Assembly (NCBI GenBank): GCA_947579605.1
Contig: OX388325.1
Span: 14,751,572-14,815,571 of the forward strand
Direction of reading: 5' to 3'
DNA: 64,000 bases
Origin: Athripsodes cinereus
Lineage: Eukaryota; Arthropoda; Insecta; Trichoptera; Leptoceridae
Shown here: in pieces, positions 40,460 through 52,139 of the stretch
How positions within the stretch are numbered: the first letter of the stretch is position 1
Layout of the letters: every line of letters starts with the position of its first letter
The notes under the pieces: model-generated
The model's database searches: none
What the model saw: only the letters and a program-made list of their open reading frames with translations
Told to the model about the DNA's origin: nothing
Translations under genes and position numbers: made by a program

Positions 40460-40690
40460 CTGTGCTTAAGTGTTATCCCTGCTGGGTACTACTTGAAAGC
40501 CGATAAGGTACTCCTATCCCTAGCAAAAGATTTTTTTCCATCACGTCCATGCGGTTCTTCGTGCATGCCCCACAGTTCTTTATTGTACTCCGTACGTGTC
40601 CTTCCGTTAGGATCTGGTCTATAAAGTCTAGCCATTTAATTTTCAGTGCTATGTCTCTAAGCACTCTGTATCTCAGCTATGCGTATCTCC
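40460..40690 (-). mobile_element. Divergent LINE-T relative
   Basis: The minus-strand frame reads LKIKWLDFIDQILTEGHVRS and NCGACTKNRMDVMEKN, matching TTWLDHVDQILKDGHVLS and NRRACMRNCMNVEEAK of LINE-T with many substitutions. It ends VPYRLSSSTQQG instead of the usual AYP end. Confidence 0.6.
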
Positions 40691-40819
40691 GTTGGCACTC
40701 TGTCCTCTTTCAACATGCCTAGACCAGTGTAGCTTATTTTTATTTTGTCCATTGAATGTTTTTTGTGAGAGAAATTTTATTTTCAACGTTCTTGAAGTGC
40801 TTCTTTGCTGAATATTGAA

Positions 40820-40925
40820 ATTTGAACTGAAAACCATTTTACACGGATTTAATACTAGAATACGTTACCATCTCAAGGGTGCCATGTCTTTTCTTGAAAA
40901 GCAGTGTTTTCTGCAGATAGCTCGA
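40820..40925 (-). mobile_element. LINE G 3' end, short
   Basis: TACCATCTCAAGGGTGCCAT and TCTTTTCTTGAAAAGCAGTG match 43310-43370 closely. Confidence 0.65.
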
Positions 40926-41935
40926 GTAATGACGAAGATTTGTAAAAACTTGCAACTTGCAACTTGCAACACCATATTTTTTATATTTTGACTTAAATTG
41001 GAGGGGAGGGGGATGAAGTGTTCGCATGGTTGTTTATTGCTGAAAGAATTAAGATTTTCTGTTTTTCTATGGGGGGTGTGACGAAGATTTTTTCAGGTGG
41101 TGTTTGAAAAATATGCGATTTGAGTGTGTATATATACGTATGTTTAACTATAAAATAGAGAGATAGATGATTCGCTCGTAAGAGGGTGCTTTTTCTTTAT
41201 TCAAATAAGAAAAAGACCTAAATAAAATGGAGATATTATTATGAGTCTTATGTTTTTTCTGGTATCGTACTGGCCAAATGATGTAATGGTCTCAGTAAAA
41301 TTTGATATATTTTCAATAATGAAAACACGCACATATATATTCAATTTCCTTACAAATCTGATACACAATAATATCACTATTACAAAATAAATACAGTTAA
41401 CATACAGCTAATATCTTTGTCCATATATAAGATATTTATAATGTGTTTAGTCTAAAACCTGCTCAATGGATAAGACCTCACATAGGGTGTTTTATTTTTT
41501 TTCTATCTTGTATAATTACAAAGTTTACTGGTGACATATATGCAAACATGTAAACAAACAGACAAAAAAAATTATTAGATTTAAGGTAAATACTTCAATA
41601 TACTCGAAGAACATTCAAAAGATATTTTATCAAATAAGTTTTTTTTCATCTGAAGGAATTCAACCAGTGGAAATGTTTTCATAGAAAAAAAGTTTTATAT
41701 TAAAAAAGCGAAAATATACGAAACACTAAGTGCTCGTATCTCTACTTTTGTACATACCTATTTATACATCTGATCTAACATCTCAAATAACAAACCCTCC
41801 ACAGCGAATTTCCTAATGTATAGTTTACACAAGCTTAGTTCTTGATTAAGTAAATTGAAAAATGTGTTTTTTTTTTCTGCTATAAATTATAGATAGTAAG
41901 AGCGAGACGTCTTTCATTATTGTATTATTGATAAT
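40926..41935. other. No feature seen
   Basis: AT-rich, with CAACTTGCAACTTGCAACTT-type triplication near 40950-40968. No recognised coding frame. Confidence 0.35.
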
Positions 41936-42130
41936 GACAAGATTTTTCGAGTCGCAATCTTTCGAATATAGACGACGTTGCGCCAAAGCGAAAATTTTCG
42001 TAACTATTGTGTATTTTAGCTACGGAAATTGACACTTCTCGCAACGGCGTCTATATTGGAATGATAACGACACGACAACGAAACGAAAACGTAACGCTTA
42101 AATGTGTTTTGACTACGGGCCCTAATAAGA
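41936..42130. repeat. Decayed inverted-repeat element
   Basis: GAATATAGACGACGTTGCG (about 41965-41983) pairs with CGCAACGGCGTCTATATTG (about 42040-42058). To the right lies TTTTGACTACGGGCCCTAAT, which resembles a DNA-transposon terminus. The matching left terminus is not clear. Confidence 0.4.
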
Positions 42131-42916
42131 ACCGATTTCAAATCACCTAATTATGGAATTCAACTTCGTGTGCACTCATACAACTAACAACTTACTTTTT
42201 GAATTACTTGAAAACTTGCAATTGCGAATTTTCCGCTTGAAAATAAATTAAACGTTTTTTCTTTATTCGCAATAATACAGAAACGTAGTTAAAGACATCA
42301 ATAATAAGACAAAACATTTCAATTAATTATTAAAAGAAATTTATAAATATTTGAAATTAAAATGAAACAAATATTAAGTAATTACTGCTGTGACTTTATT
42401 AACCTGTGAGCCGGCTTTCGAAAACTTCCAATTAACCTGCCTGTTGACAGTAATATATCGATGATTGTCAACCCGAAACACTAGATGGCGCCAAAGAATG
42501 GTACTGTTCTCCTATTTATAGCGTTTCTTTGACCAGTGGTTTATAAATGTTAAACATAGTAATAAATTGGAAACATACATTTCATACTTATTACTTGCTC
42601 TGTCTCACTTGTCATTAATAGCTATTGAAACGCACTAAACTTGTCAAAACTAGGCAAAAGCCACCTCTAGTCTCCCAAATGATTATATTTTGAAGAATTT
42701 CTTTAAAAATTCATAATATTTCTTATAAATTATATCGATTTGATGTTGAGTTGTAACGGATGTCATTTAAGAGATTCAGATGTGGATCTAGAGTATATTT
42801 ACTGGAATATATTATCTACAATTCCAATTGCCATTCTGAATATAGGTTTACTGGAAGACATTGCCTCAAGGCAATATGTACGCTTTTTGTAAAATTTATA
42901 TTTGAATTTTTTTTAT
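42131..42916. other. Mostly unassigned; family F piece at 42380-42440
   Basis: GACTTTATTAACCTGTGAGC and CGGCTTTCGAAAACTTCCA belong to family F. The remainder has no gene; TTGCCTCAAGGCAATATG near 42861 is a short stem as in LINE 3' UTRs. Confidence 0.4.
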
Positions 42917-43150
42917 GCGGCGGCAGAATTGCCATCCACACTTCTCAGCATTATACAACCAGATAAGTCTCCATATGATCAGTCATGGTCACACAAAAAC
43001 TTAACAGTCTAATGCCGGGAAAAATTCACCTATCCAGATATACAGGATATCAAAGGATTAGGTTCAGAACGCGGGTTCAAAATACCAGCATTGTGCCTGA
43101 AATATCTGTGTTCAAAAACTTTTTTACAATATTACAAGTGTTTATTATTT
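42917..43150 (-). mobile_element. R2-like LINE, 3'-terminal copy
   Basis: This nearly duplicates 20267-20490, from GCGGCGGCAGAATTGCCATC to ATTACAAGTGTTTATTAT. The last coding residues (IVKKFLNTDISGTMLVF) end at a stop at 43078-43080, and the 3' UTR is intact. Differences from the first copy are few by eye. It is strongly 5'-truncated, which is usual for LINE insertions. Confidence 0.8.
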
Positions 43151-43294
43151 GAAAATAAAGTGTTTATTATTATTATTATTATAAGTATTTTTTGATTGGT
43201 GGACAGATATTGTCTCAAGTTAATAAATCCTACAATTGGTTGGTTGACAGATACTGCTTTAATAATAAAAATAATAATAAAGATAATTTGTATT

Positions 43295-43615
43295 TGGCGC
43301 CGTTTAATGATCCGTGACCATCTCAAGGGCGCCATGGCTTTTCTTGAAAAGCAGTGTTTTCAGCTTACTCCTGAACGTTGCAGTGGGTTGGTTCTGTCTT
43401 AAGTCCGCTGGCAATTGGTTCCAGGCAGTTGGCCCCGCAACACTAAAGCTCCTCTCTGCGAATTTGGAAGTGTTTTCCCTGTTGGGCTCCACAAGTTTGT
43501 TGACAGCGGTGGAAGCTGATCGCAGTGGTCGCCTCAGAGTTTCATCGAGGGGACAGAGTTCAGCGAGGCATTGAGGTGCCGTGCCGTTCAAGGCTTTAAA
43601 GCAATAAACTCACCA
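43295..43615 (-). mobile_element. LINE G, intact C-terminus
   Basis: A 95-codon minus frame reads NGTAPQCLAELCPLDETLRR, SASTAVNKLVEPNRENTSKF, AERSFSVAGPTAWNQLPADL and FRSKLKTLLFKKSHGALEM. The 3' UTR holds GCGCCAAATAC on the element strand. This is the clean C-terminal end of a CR1/L2-like LINE, and the best LINE G reference in the window. Confidence 0.83.
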
Positions 43616-43667
43616 TTTGTACTTTATTTTGTTGTGCAATAAAGTTTATTTAATTAATTTATTTATT

Positions 43668-44160
43668 TCTATGCAAGTGAGACGTGGACATGGTTAAAGA
43701 AGGATGAAAGTGGCATAAATGCAGTTGAAATGAGATCACTGAGAAGGATGTGTGGTAAAAGTCTGAGAGATCGTGTGCGTAACAGTGAGATACGAAAGGA
43801 ATGTGGAATGAAAGTTAGTGTAATAACAAGGATGAATGTAAATAAGTTAAGATGGTTTGGGCACGTGGAAAGAATGAATGAGGACAGAATGACTAAGAAG
43901 ATATATTTGTCTGAGAGGAATGGTGCTCGGAGACGTGGACGTCCGAGGATTAAATGGCAAGATCATTTAAATCAAATCCTACAGGACGGTCACGTGTTGA
44001 GTACGTTGAACAGGAGAGCAGCCTGCATGAGGAATTGTATGACAGTGACGGAAGCGAAAGATGTGTGCAAGGATAGAAGGAAGTGGCGCTCGATCCTTTC
44101 TGCCTACCCCGCGAGGGAAGCGGCGTGATGGTATGTATGTATGTATGTATGTATTTATTT
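43668..44160 (+). mobile_element. LINE-T variant with GTAT tail
   Basis: The frame from 43730 to 44128 reads MRSLRRMCGKSLRDRVRNSE, NVNKLRWFGHVERMNEDRMT, RRRGRPRIKWQDHLNQILQD and ends ILSAYPAREAA. Upstream in-frame codons encode ASETWTWLKKDESGINAVE. The end is GCGGCGTGATGGTATGTATG with further GTAT repeats, so this subfamily has a different tandem tail from the TATAG copies. Its TGATGGTAT terminus is closer to element C. Confidence 0.85.
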
Positions 44161-44249
44161 CTGAACTCAAGATGTTAAAATGTGTTACAATAAATACACG
44201 ATGTTGACTTTTACAGTACTGGAAAACTCGTACAGAAAAGAGTGTAAGA

Positions 44250-44400
44250 CTTATTTATTTATTTATTAATCAGAGACACAAACAGAAAGTTGACAAAATG
44301 CACATAGAAAATATACACATCATACATTGATTCGGCCAGGCCAACCCCCCCATTAAGTGTGTCTACAGCACTTATTCCATAGACTTGAATATTTTCTGAT
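44250..44400 (-). mobile_element. AATA-tailed retroelement 3' end
   Basis: TTATTTATTTATTTATTAAT, CAGAGACACAAACAGAAAG and GGCCAGGCCAACCCCCCCAT are the reverse of 5575-5690. Confidence 0.6.
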
Positions 44401-44649
44401 CAATATTGCCCCATTTGCGTTCAATATTAATATTATCTAAATGATATACATTAACGACATACGAAAACTTGTCTAACTCAGAAAATTATACACGGTTCAT
44501 TTAACTATACGGTTATTAGACTTTAACTGTTGTATGTCTGAGGCTTAACAACACTTTACAAGCGAACTCGTACGAATCCGTACGTCTACAAGTCGTACTG
44601 TTTATTTATAAAATTTATTTATTAACAATCTTTACAACAATAACACCGT

Positions 44650-44800
44650 TGATTGCCTGGTTAAGAATAGGTCTGCCGCTATTTTCTATAAGTTCTCGAG
44701 TGTCCTGTAAAAGGCGGGCGTTTGCAAGCCTCAATTATAAGACAATTAACATCTACAATTCCAGTTGTCATTCTGAATATCTTATAGATAAACTTGATAT
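44650..44800 (+). mobile_element. Element C, 5' half and middle
   Basis: AAGTTCTCGAGTGTCCTGTAAAAG in pieces: TCTCGAGTGTCCTGTAAAAG, ATCTACAATTCCAGTTGTCA and TTCTGAATATCTT. The 3' half is missing. Confidence 0.62.
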
Positions 44801-44819
44801 TTTACAACCGACGGTACTC

Positions 44820-45008
44820 GGTGGAAATTTATGTTGAATTAATTATAAATAAAACACTTATTTATAGTATATCCACAGTGACTTTTTATTGGACGCGAGC
44901 CGGCTTTCAAGAGCTTCCGCTCTCATCAATAGGCTAGCGAAAAGTAAAGAATATACAAGTTGGTGACGAATATAATTATATAATAAGTGTTTTATTTATA
45001 ATTAATCT
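44820..45008. mobile_element. Family F element with inverted ends
   Basis: TTAATTATAAATAAAACACT (44841-44860) is inverted at AGTGTTTTATTTATAATTAA (about 44986-45005). Between them are GGACGCGAGCCGGCTTTCAA and GAGCTTCCGCTCTCATCAAT. This defines probable termini for family F; other copies lack one end. Confidence 0.65.
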
Positions 45009-45604
45009 TAAAGATATGTTTTATATGGCTGACTCAAATACCCTCGTGTGTGGAATATTTTGACTACACTCCTTTGATGTCCCTGTAGCCGAGGGAGACA
45101 ATCACATAAATAAACAAAAATAAATAAAATAAACAAAAGTGTTAGCCTAGGTTTCGATAATAAAACAAAAGTACGTATAAAATTTACAAAATAACATATA
45201 TATGGGAGCAAAAGCTGAGATGAGATGCCCAGAAACTTCTTCTTTTGAACATTTGTACATTGTTTTAGTATCTACAAATTATTCGTTGTAATAAAAGTTT
45301 AACACCATACGAAAATATTGGCAATTCGTACGTGATAGTAGGTATAATAGGTACGGATTATTCTCACAGCTACACGCTCAAGTCGCTATGAAACAGTCAA
45401 CCACCTCAATGTGTCGCTGCTATAGGATTAGTTTTCACATTCTAATATAAGATATTCTTCTCAGAGGGTTTTATATTAATATCATGTTCACACTGTGGAT
45501 ACCAGATTATATGCAACATATAAAGAGTAAAATATTAACTTGTGTGTTGTGCTAGTGTGTCGATTGGTAATGAGTGAGGTACTTATATCTTTTAAATTAA
45601 TTGT

Positions 45605-45692
45605 TGTAGCTGATCTCTGAAAGATTAACCTTTTTTCTGTATGTAGTTATTTTCTGTTTTGTGCTTGTAAATAAATAAATAAATAAATAACA
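45605..45692 (+). mobile_element. AAATA-tailed short element
   Basis: GATCTCTGAAAGATTAACC, GTAGTTATTTTCTGTTTTGT and AAATAAATAAATAAATAAAT. Same unit as 20762-20868. Confidence 0.6.
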
Positions 45693-45814
45693 AAAGCGCA
45701 TGGAGGAATATCTTCCTTCTCATTGAGCAATAGTTATTGAATCTATGTAACCAAATTGCCAAAAAGACGTACGAAAATTTACCTTTAAAAGTAAGATCTA
45801 TCTCTATTTACCTA

Positions 45815-46065
45815 TACCCTCAAGCCGTGTCCCTGGAGGAAAAGGCAGAGAGAACGGAACGCCATATAGATCTATCCTTACATACTTCTTTCGCTTCTTC
45901 TACAATAATACAAGTTTTCATACACACACGTCGATTTTTCTTACTCAACGCAAGGCCGTCCTCGAGAATCGGACCATGTGTTCCCGGACGCCCGCGTTTC
46001 CTCTTTCAGACAATTATATCCCATCTGTCAACCACTCCTCATTCATTCATTCCAGAAATCCAGTT
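45815..46065 (-). mobile_element. LINE-T 3' end
   Basis: ACCCTCAAGCCGTGTCCCTG, AGAACGGAACGCCATATAGA, CACACACGTCGATTTTTCTT and CCGGACGCCCGCGTTTCC are reversed LINE-T sequence with several breaks. Confidence 0.75.
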
Positions 46066-46489
46066 CAACATTAAGAAAAATGAAAATATCCTAAGTATTT
46101 AATAAATATCCAAATCGTCATCTCCAATCCAATTTAGGACGTATAACAGGACACTTCATCACTGTTGTCACGTTAAAATATACAAAAACTTGTTAAATAG
46201 CCAAAATATGCATGTGCATATTATTATAATGTTTGCATATAATCTGGTATTTAGTTAACAGATTTAACAATACCACATTTAACAAGATACACGACATTAA
46301 TAAAAAAGCTAATAATGACGAAAATGAGTATGGTTAAATGACATTTTATAGATGCCATAAAGACACGCTCAGACAAAATAAAGTTTACAATGAAATTGGT
46401 TAAAGAACTTTGTATAATACAATATACATTATCGTCGATGGATTCATAAAATCTCCAATGTGCACTTATCAAGATTTTACAAAGATTAA
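46066..46489. other. No feature seen
   Basis: AT-rich sequence; minor ORFs lack motifs. Confidence 0.35.
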
Positions 46490-46617
46490 AATACTGTTTT
46501 GCTGGATGACATTTTCTATGCGACTGGTTCGTTACGTGGAAGGTGTCTTATAAACACAGAATTCCATACAAAACCTAGAACCCTGACTCATTTACAAAAG
46601 TGAGGCAAAAAATCTAT
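46490..46617. repeat. Family I repeat (partner at 1336-1450)
   Basis: TTTTGCTGGATGACATTTTC and TTCGTTACGTGGAAGGTGTC parallel the earlier copy; both continue to a GACTCA segment. Confidence 0.55.
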
Positions 46618-46804
46618 GAATTTTTGACAGAACGGTTGGCGAAAGCGTGTGGTGTTTCCTACATTTTATGAAGTATTTCTCGCATTTTTATTAAAATATA
46701 TCATTTTTACATTTATAAAAACGTAATTGGACATTTTTTGAAGTTCTTGTCAACGTTTCAAGCGATTTACCACACTTTTTTTCGCCAACCGATCTGTCAA
46801 AAGT
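46618..46804. mobile_element. MITE with ~25-bp inverted ends
   Basis: The left end TTTTTGACAGAACGGTTGGC with GAAAG pairs with the complement of TTTCGCCAACCGATCTGTCA and AAAG at the right. Inside, GTGTGGTG pairs with TACCACAC. About 187 bp, non-coding. The target duplication could not be settled. Confidence 0.65.
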
Positions 46805-47189
46805 GCCGAAAAATGGTTACATTGCACTTTATTACAATGAAAATACATACGAGTACTCCATCTAGGTATTATATATAAAAATCTATGCTTATAAATTCTA
46901 TGGTATATTGAATTTTTGGCCATGATTTGAGAAATTTCGCAGAAGCTGTCAGAAAATGATGAAACTATCCCTCAAAGCACGAACTCTGCTCAAATTATTA
47001 TTTTTAAGAAATTTATAATCATTATTATTTTAGAGAAATTTATAATTATTTTATGATTTAGTTCTGTAATTTTATTTGTGTATTTTGTTCATAATGTGAT
47101 TTTTACGCATCCCCATTGATGTTTTTAAAGTAATTTATTGCAGGTTCATCCATTATTATTTTATTACTCATTCGATATATATTTGATTG
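46805..47189. other. No feature seen
   Basis: AT-rich sequence. Confidence 0.35.
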
Positions 47190-47600
47190 ACTCTCTCTCT
47201 CTCTCTGGTTTCAATCCTGGGATTGGTTTGCAGCAATTATCTCTTTGATTCTTCTCCTCCACTCCTCCCTGTCTTGTGCGGTTCTTTTGAATTCTGCATA
47301 TGATGAGCAGCGCATGTCCACTAACAGGTCCTCCAGGTACTCTCGACGTGGGCGTCCCCTAGAGTTTGTCCCCTCGGTCATACCCTCCATTACGGCATGC
47401 AAGAGGCCTTCTTGTCGTATTACATGGCCGATCCACCTTGCACGCCTTTCTGACAAGATCTTGAGCAGGTGCCTTCCTCCTTCGATTCTTTGAAGAATTG
47501 AAGAATTTCTTCGTTTGTGATGTGGTCTCTCCAGGAAATTCCTAATAGTCTTCTATAGGTCCACATCTCAAACGCCTCTAGTCTTCGTTTATCTCGTTTG
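47190..47600 (-). mobile_element. LINE W2, reversed sister copy with the same 8-bp duplication
   Basis: The minus frame 47211-47456 encodes an 81-residue peptide identical to that of 31559-31804. The overlapping upstream frame (47420-47608) repeats RRLLGISWRDHITNEEIL. The duplicated TGAAGAAT unit at 47491-47506 corresponds to the ATTCTTCA duplication of the other copy, so both share the frameshift. A GA-repeat tail (CTCTCTCTCTCT at 47192-47205) closes the 3' end. It is shorter at the 5' side than the 31.2 kb copy. Confidence 0.88.
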
Positions 47601-48284
47601 ATTGACATGACTCCATTAATCTGTGTTCGTTGTTGATTTTTTAATTTTGTAATCTTATTTGTGCAGGATCATCCATATAATGTATATTTTTGATTTTTAT
47701 TTTATTTATTGAGTTGATGTTAATTTAGTAAAGCTCCATGTTTGTGTGTGGAGTAGAGCGCAATTGGTTTTGGTTTTGCTGATATTCGATTGAGTGGTGA
47801 CCTGGTTTCGACTTACAAAGTCATTGTCAGGCCGGATCGCTGCTCGGTTGAGTGTTGGTGGAGCTGGGGCCGGTTGTGTTTTGTTCCATAATTTATTATT
47901 TTATTACTCACTCGATCTATATAATTTGCATGCTTCTTAACGTCTTGTTTGTTGGTTAATTGAATTTTGTGGTTTTTAGTTACAATATAATTTATTCATA
48001 TATTGTGATTTTTAAGTATTTTTCTTATGCATCATTTTATGTACCTATCCTATGTACGTTTTGTATGAGTATTATACTTATATTGTGTTTTCTTTTATTT
48101 TGCATGTTTGTAAAGGAGAAAGCCGTTTATATTGTGAAAAAAAAATTTAGGGAATTAATATGTTCACTATATATTTATATAAAAAAAAATATTGTTGTAA
48201 AAAATGTAAATTTATCCTAATAAACGTATTTGAATTTGAATTCACTGAAGCATTTCTTTAGGGACATGTGAGTTTTGACGAATT
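47601..48284. other. No feature seen
   Basis: T-rich sequence. About 47770-47880 (TGGTGACCTGGTTTCGACTT, AAAGTCATTGTCAGGCCGGA) resembles a low-copy repeat boundary but nothing is firm. Confidence 0.35.
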
Positions 48285-48545
48285 ATCCAAAAAAGCAGCA
48301 CGTAAGATATTTAATTTCTTTCAATAACTTTTTCCGTGGATATCTCAACGTATGGGTTGTTTCAATGGTAGGTGCGGCTCGACGAGACGAATAATTTGGT
48401 ATCGACAACAAAAGTGATCTCTTAAGCCAGCCTAGAGCCAATTCGTAAGCGTTTGAACGCTTTGTCACTAAACTTCTTCTGACTAGATTTTGCACAATGT
48501 CGCATTTTGTAAAACATGGTTCTCCAATAGAGATATCTGGTTGAT
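48285..48545 (+). repeat. Repeat J followed by a family D piece
   Basis: AAAAGCAGCACGTAAGATAT to GCTCGACGAGACGAATAATT parallels 1700-1790. From 48418, AGCCAGCCTAGAGCCAATTC, GTAAGCGTTTGAACGC and ATGGTTCTCCAATAGAGATA are family D. Confidence 0.58.
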
Positions 48546-49449
48546 TTAATATCTCATCTTTGAAAAAAATTACAAATAGAAGGTTTCATAGATCCACATA
48601 TTTAATAATTCTATCTAATTTATAATCAATAGGTATATTATTTCGTAGAGTTTTCAGCAAGAAATAGGGCTTCACTCTTTTCAGTAATTTTATTTAAGTA
48701 GTGCTGTATGTGTTCTAGTCCCTTTTCTTAACTATTCGTTACCCTTATATCTTCTCAATTCCTTTCTATAAATTTCATAATGAAACCAGATTAGTAGAAA
48801 GATTATTATTATTTTAGAAATATCACTCTGCACTGAGACCATAACAGCTTTTGCCCAAGGCGATGTCAGCAGGAAAAATGAAAAAAAAAAAGAAATGTCA
48901 AGTCAAAAAAAATATAGCGAGACAGAAAAACACAAAAGAAATCATCAAAAATAAACGGAATCTAAGGAGAGTCTCTATCCTCGCGATAAATTCATTGTAT
49001 GTTGTGTTGAAAATATCGACATGAACATTCAAATCATTAAACAATCGAAAATATCGCGCCTTTACCAGAAACCCGTCCTCTGTATGTTGATTTTACCGGA
49101 ATAAATGGGAATTTAGATTCGTGCCCTAAAGCGAAGTATAAAAGTTAAACCAATACTTCGACGAATTATATCTCGGAATTATTCTATTTAAAATTCCCCG
49201 TTGTTCTCGGACGATGGTGTTCAACTGTAGAAAAGAATGAATTTGCGGCGAAACATCTTGAATATACAATTATTTATAGAATCTGAGATAAAATCTTGTT
49301 TTTCACTTGGGACAGATAATTAGGGATAATATAAAAGTCGAAATAGACCGCAAGGGACTATAGAAACTACGTGACCTACGACCCCATCTATACTAAAGGC
49401 TTCTCATGCGTAGAATAAAGATTATTTGTAGAATTTCTACGAAAGTTAC
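48546..49449. other. No feature seen
   Basis: AT-rich unique-looking sequence; no coding frame or repeat identified. Confidence 0.35.
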
Positions 49450-49865
49450 AAACTTTTATTATTATTATTTTATTATTATTATAGAAATGTTATCAGACAG
49501 GCAGCTAAGCTGATATGTCTGATCTCAACACTATTGTCACAATAACAACCATCAGGCCCAACAAAATTATCACAACTTCAATTAATCATACAAATTCTTG
49601 AATCTGTTCAAATCTGAAGACTCAACCAGCTCAGGTGGCAAACTATTCCAATGATTAACCACCCTGTTAAATAAACAGATTTCGCTTGAACCTGCAGCCA
49701 TCCAACTTAAATCCATGACCTCTCAGGTGGACATTCTGGTTGTACTGGAACATTGTATCGAGCTCTGGACAGTCATAGTGGCCATGGAGTATCTTGTATG
49801 TTTCTATCATGCCACCTCTCTTCCTTCTGTCTGACAAAGATTTTAGCAATGTAATAGGCAATACA
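49450..49865 (-). mobile_element. CR1/Rex-like LINE, C-terminal end with AAT tail
   Basis: The minus frame reads SLSDRRKRGGMIETYKILHG and MFQYNQNVHLRGHGFKL, then after a break RVVNHWNSLPPELVESSDLN and RFKNL. RR-RGDMIETYKILHG and VVNHWNSLP are hallmark motifs of CR1/Rex-type LINE C-termini. The tail is (ATT)n as seen on the plus strand near 49455-49485. Everything upstream is absent. Confidence 0.82.
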
Positions 49866-50278
49866 AATAAATTTTTTTTCGGAATATTTTAGACTAATCA
49901 AAAAGCAATTCACTGAACATACCTTTTACTAGATTTTTGCAAAATTTCTGGGTTATTGGTAATGGTAAAGAATCTTTGACTGAATTCGAAAGATACTCGT
50001 AAAGCAATAGGACAGGGATCTACAAACCCGATCCGTGGAAGACACACAAAGGACAGTTCTTTCTTTGTTGTGTCGTCTTATTCGATATTTAAAACTAAAT
50101 AAAACAAATATTATGTGAAATATTCCTTAATTAAACCGAAGATATCATGAAATATGTCAAATTCCGGATCGGTACGCGGAGATCAAAAGATTGCAGATTA
50201 CTGCAAAACAAGAATATTAGCGAAAGGATGTATAAAAAAGATTGGATTTAAAAATGTAATGCCATTTTTTATCATTAC
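49866..50278. other. No feature seen
   Basis: AT-rich sequence. Confidence 0.35.
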
Positions 50279-50462
50279 TTTTTTTTTTTAAATATACCTA
50301 TCTGATTTTTGTTTTAAACCCAAATACAACCCCATACACCTTTCACAGTAAGCTACTTAAAGCTTGTGTCGTGAAAGGGGAGTTTACCGGCACCTGGGTA
50401 TCGAACCACGGACCCCTTGTTCACGAGACCGAGACTCTACCTCCAGGCTACCGACGAATTCG
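50279..50462 (-). mobile_element. SINE B copy
   Basis: CACCTTTCACAGTAAGCTAC, GGGAGTTTACCGGCACCTGG, ATCGAACCACGGACCCC and CTACCGACGAATTC match SINE B. One base is inserted before the B box (GGGTATCGAACC). A piece of its head (CCGACCTCCAGGCTACCGAA) recurs at about 50529-50548. Confidence 0.83.
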
Positions 50463-50554
50463 AATGATATGATAATCAATATGTGTTTTAATACTGGGTA
50501 CTACTGGATAAACTATAGTGGAAATTGACCGACCTCCAGGCTACCGAACTATAT

Positions 50555-50740
50555 TATGGAAGTTATCACTCTTTTTCGTAAGTTTTCGAGTGTCCTGTAA
50601 AAGGCAAGTGTTCGTCTTAAATTCAGTAATGAGGTTTGCCGCCCATCCTTAATGTCTTGATTTTATATTGGCATGGAGAGGACAGTTTGCATGTTTATCA
50701 CATGCAGCTTGTTTGCAGCAACATAGTATAGTAAAAGTAT
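50555..50740 (+). mobile_element. Element C copy
   Basis: AAGTTTTCGAGTGTCCTGTA, CAGTAATGAGGTTTGCCGCC, ATTGGCATGGAGAGGACAGT and TTGCATGTTTATCACATGCA. The CCCACTTGTGGG part is deleted, but an ATAGTATAGTAAAAGTATAG tail remains. Confidence 0.75.
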
Positions 50741-52139
50741 AGTTCTAGATTACAAAATCAGTGGGCTCGTTACTAAGGTATAAATAAATAATAGGCTCTT
50801 TGCAAAAGTGCGTACGTATTGCGTAAGTCAACTGCCTATATGATATTATAGGTAATGTAGGTATACAATGATAAAACAAAAATGTGTCTCCGATGATTAA
50901 AGGAAAAGAAAAAAGTGGTAAAATGTTGTATTATATTAAGCTGATTAAATTTTATACTTACTGGTATGAAAAAACTCTGATGTATCACGCATTTTATCAA
51001 TTTAATACAACTGTTACCTACAATAATGTGTAAAATAAAAATGATTTACTTGTCTACAAATTACAAATTTGATACGGTACATCAAATCACAGGTGGCGCA
51101 CGAGTAGCAGATTGAAAATATGTTGTATGAAGAAATATTAGGCGTAATTCACTCGATTATCATGTCATGGGACAGGAGTTCAATATGCGGAACATAATAT
51201 CATTTGGGTATGTCCTTTTATGATGGATGCAAGAGTGGAAATGATTCTGGGTGTCTGTCGACACTCCTCGACCCATCAAGTTTGCAAAAGTGTTTTTAAA
51301 TGCCAAGAATGTTGCATGTTTTAAGGTATTATTCGTAGATGTGATGTGCTACGTCAGCCGGGTTCACCGCCCACTGGCATAACATGTAAAGACAATCCAC
51401 ACAAATCTAGTCAAAAATCAGTCCCAAATCCGGTTAAACAATAAGAAAATTAGTAAATATTCTAAACATTAAAAAAAACAACCTTTTTATACTCTACGAT
51501 TGACAACTAACTTTAACTTTTCGGGTCCGGACTTTAGACCTTGCCACTCCAGTATGTAGCGACGTACATTGCCTTGTCATTCGCCATCATCAGGTCACTC
51601 ACATTACATGCATTCCGCATCAGCGGACATTGCAATAGGTGAGAATCACTCTGCCATACGATTGACAATGTCCTTATGAGACGAAAGACGTCTCTCTCGA
51701 CAGTTAAATACATAGTGGAAAAAAAACATTTGTTTATTAATTTCGACAAGAGATAGATACCGAAGTTCGAAAAAAACTTTGCTTCGATCGAACGACAACA
51801 TCTTAAAAGTAAATAGATAAATAAAATTCGGAATATGATAACGCAAAAAGTTTTACTTTATAAACAAAATTACAAAGTTAAGGCGAACCCCCCGCAGTGT
51901 GCCGAGTTGAAATCCCATCATCATAACACCCTCAATAATAATATACCAACTTAATAATACTCTCCAAAATCAATAATTTTCCCAAAAAGTTGGTGAAATA
52001 AGATTGTCCCTGTCGTGATGTCAAGTGTATTATTAAAAATATGCCAAGTCACAAATTTTATTTAGATTTATAATGTGTCGACTAGTTTCGAAATTTGACA
52101 TACCTAACACATTTTCACGAAAATTGAGTTATTTAATAA
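50741..52139. other. Mostly unassigned; short SINE A and D pieces near 51375-51470
   Basis: AACATGTAAAGACAATCCAC resembles the SINE A end, and CCCAAATCCGGTTAAACAAT with TAGTAAATATTCTAAACATT is from family D. The rest (50741-51370, 51480-52139) has no recognised feature. Confidence 0.4.

Noticed and set aside
47960..48220. 86-codon hydrophobic ORF as a small membrane protein
   Set aside because: T-rich, low-complexity DNA gives Phe/Ile/Tyr-rich translation by composition; no homology or context supports it.
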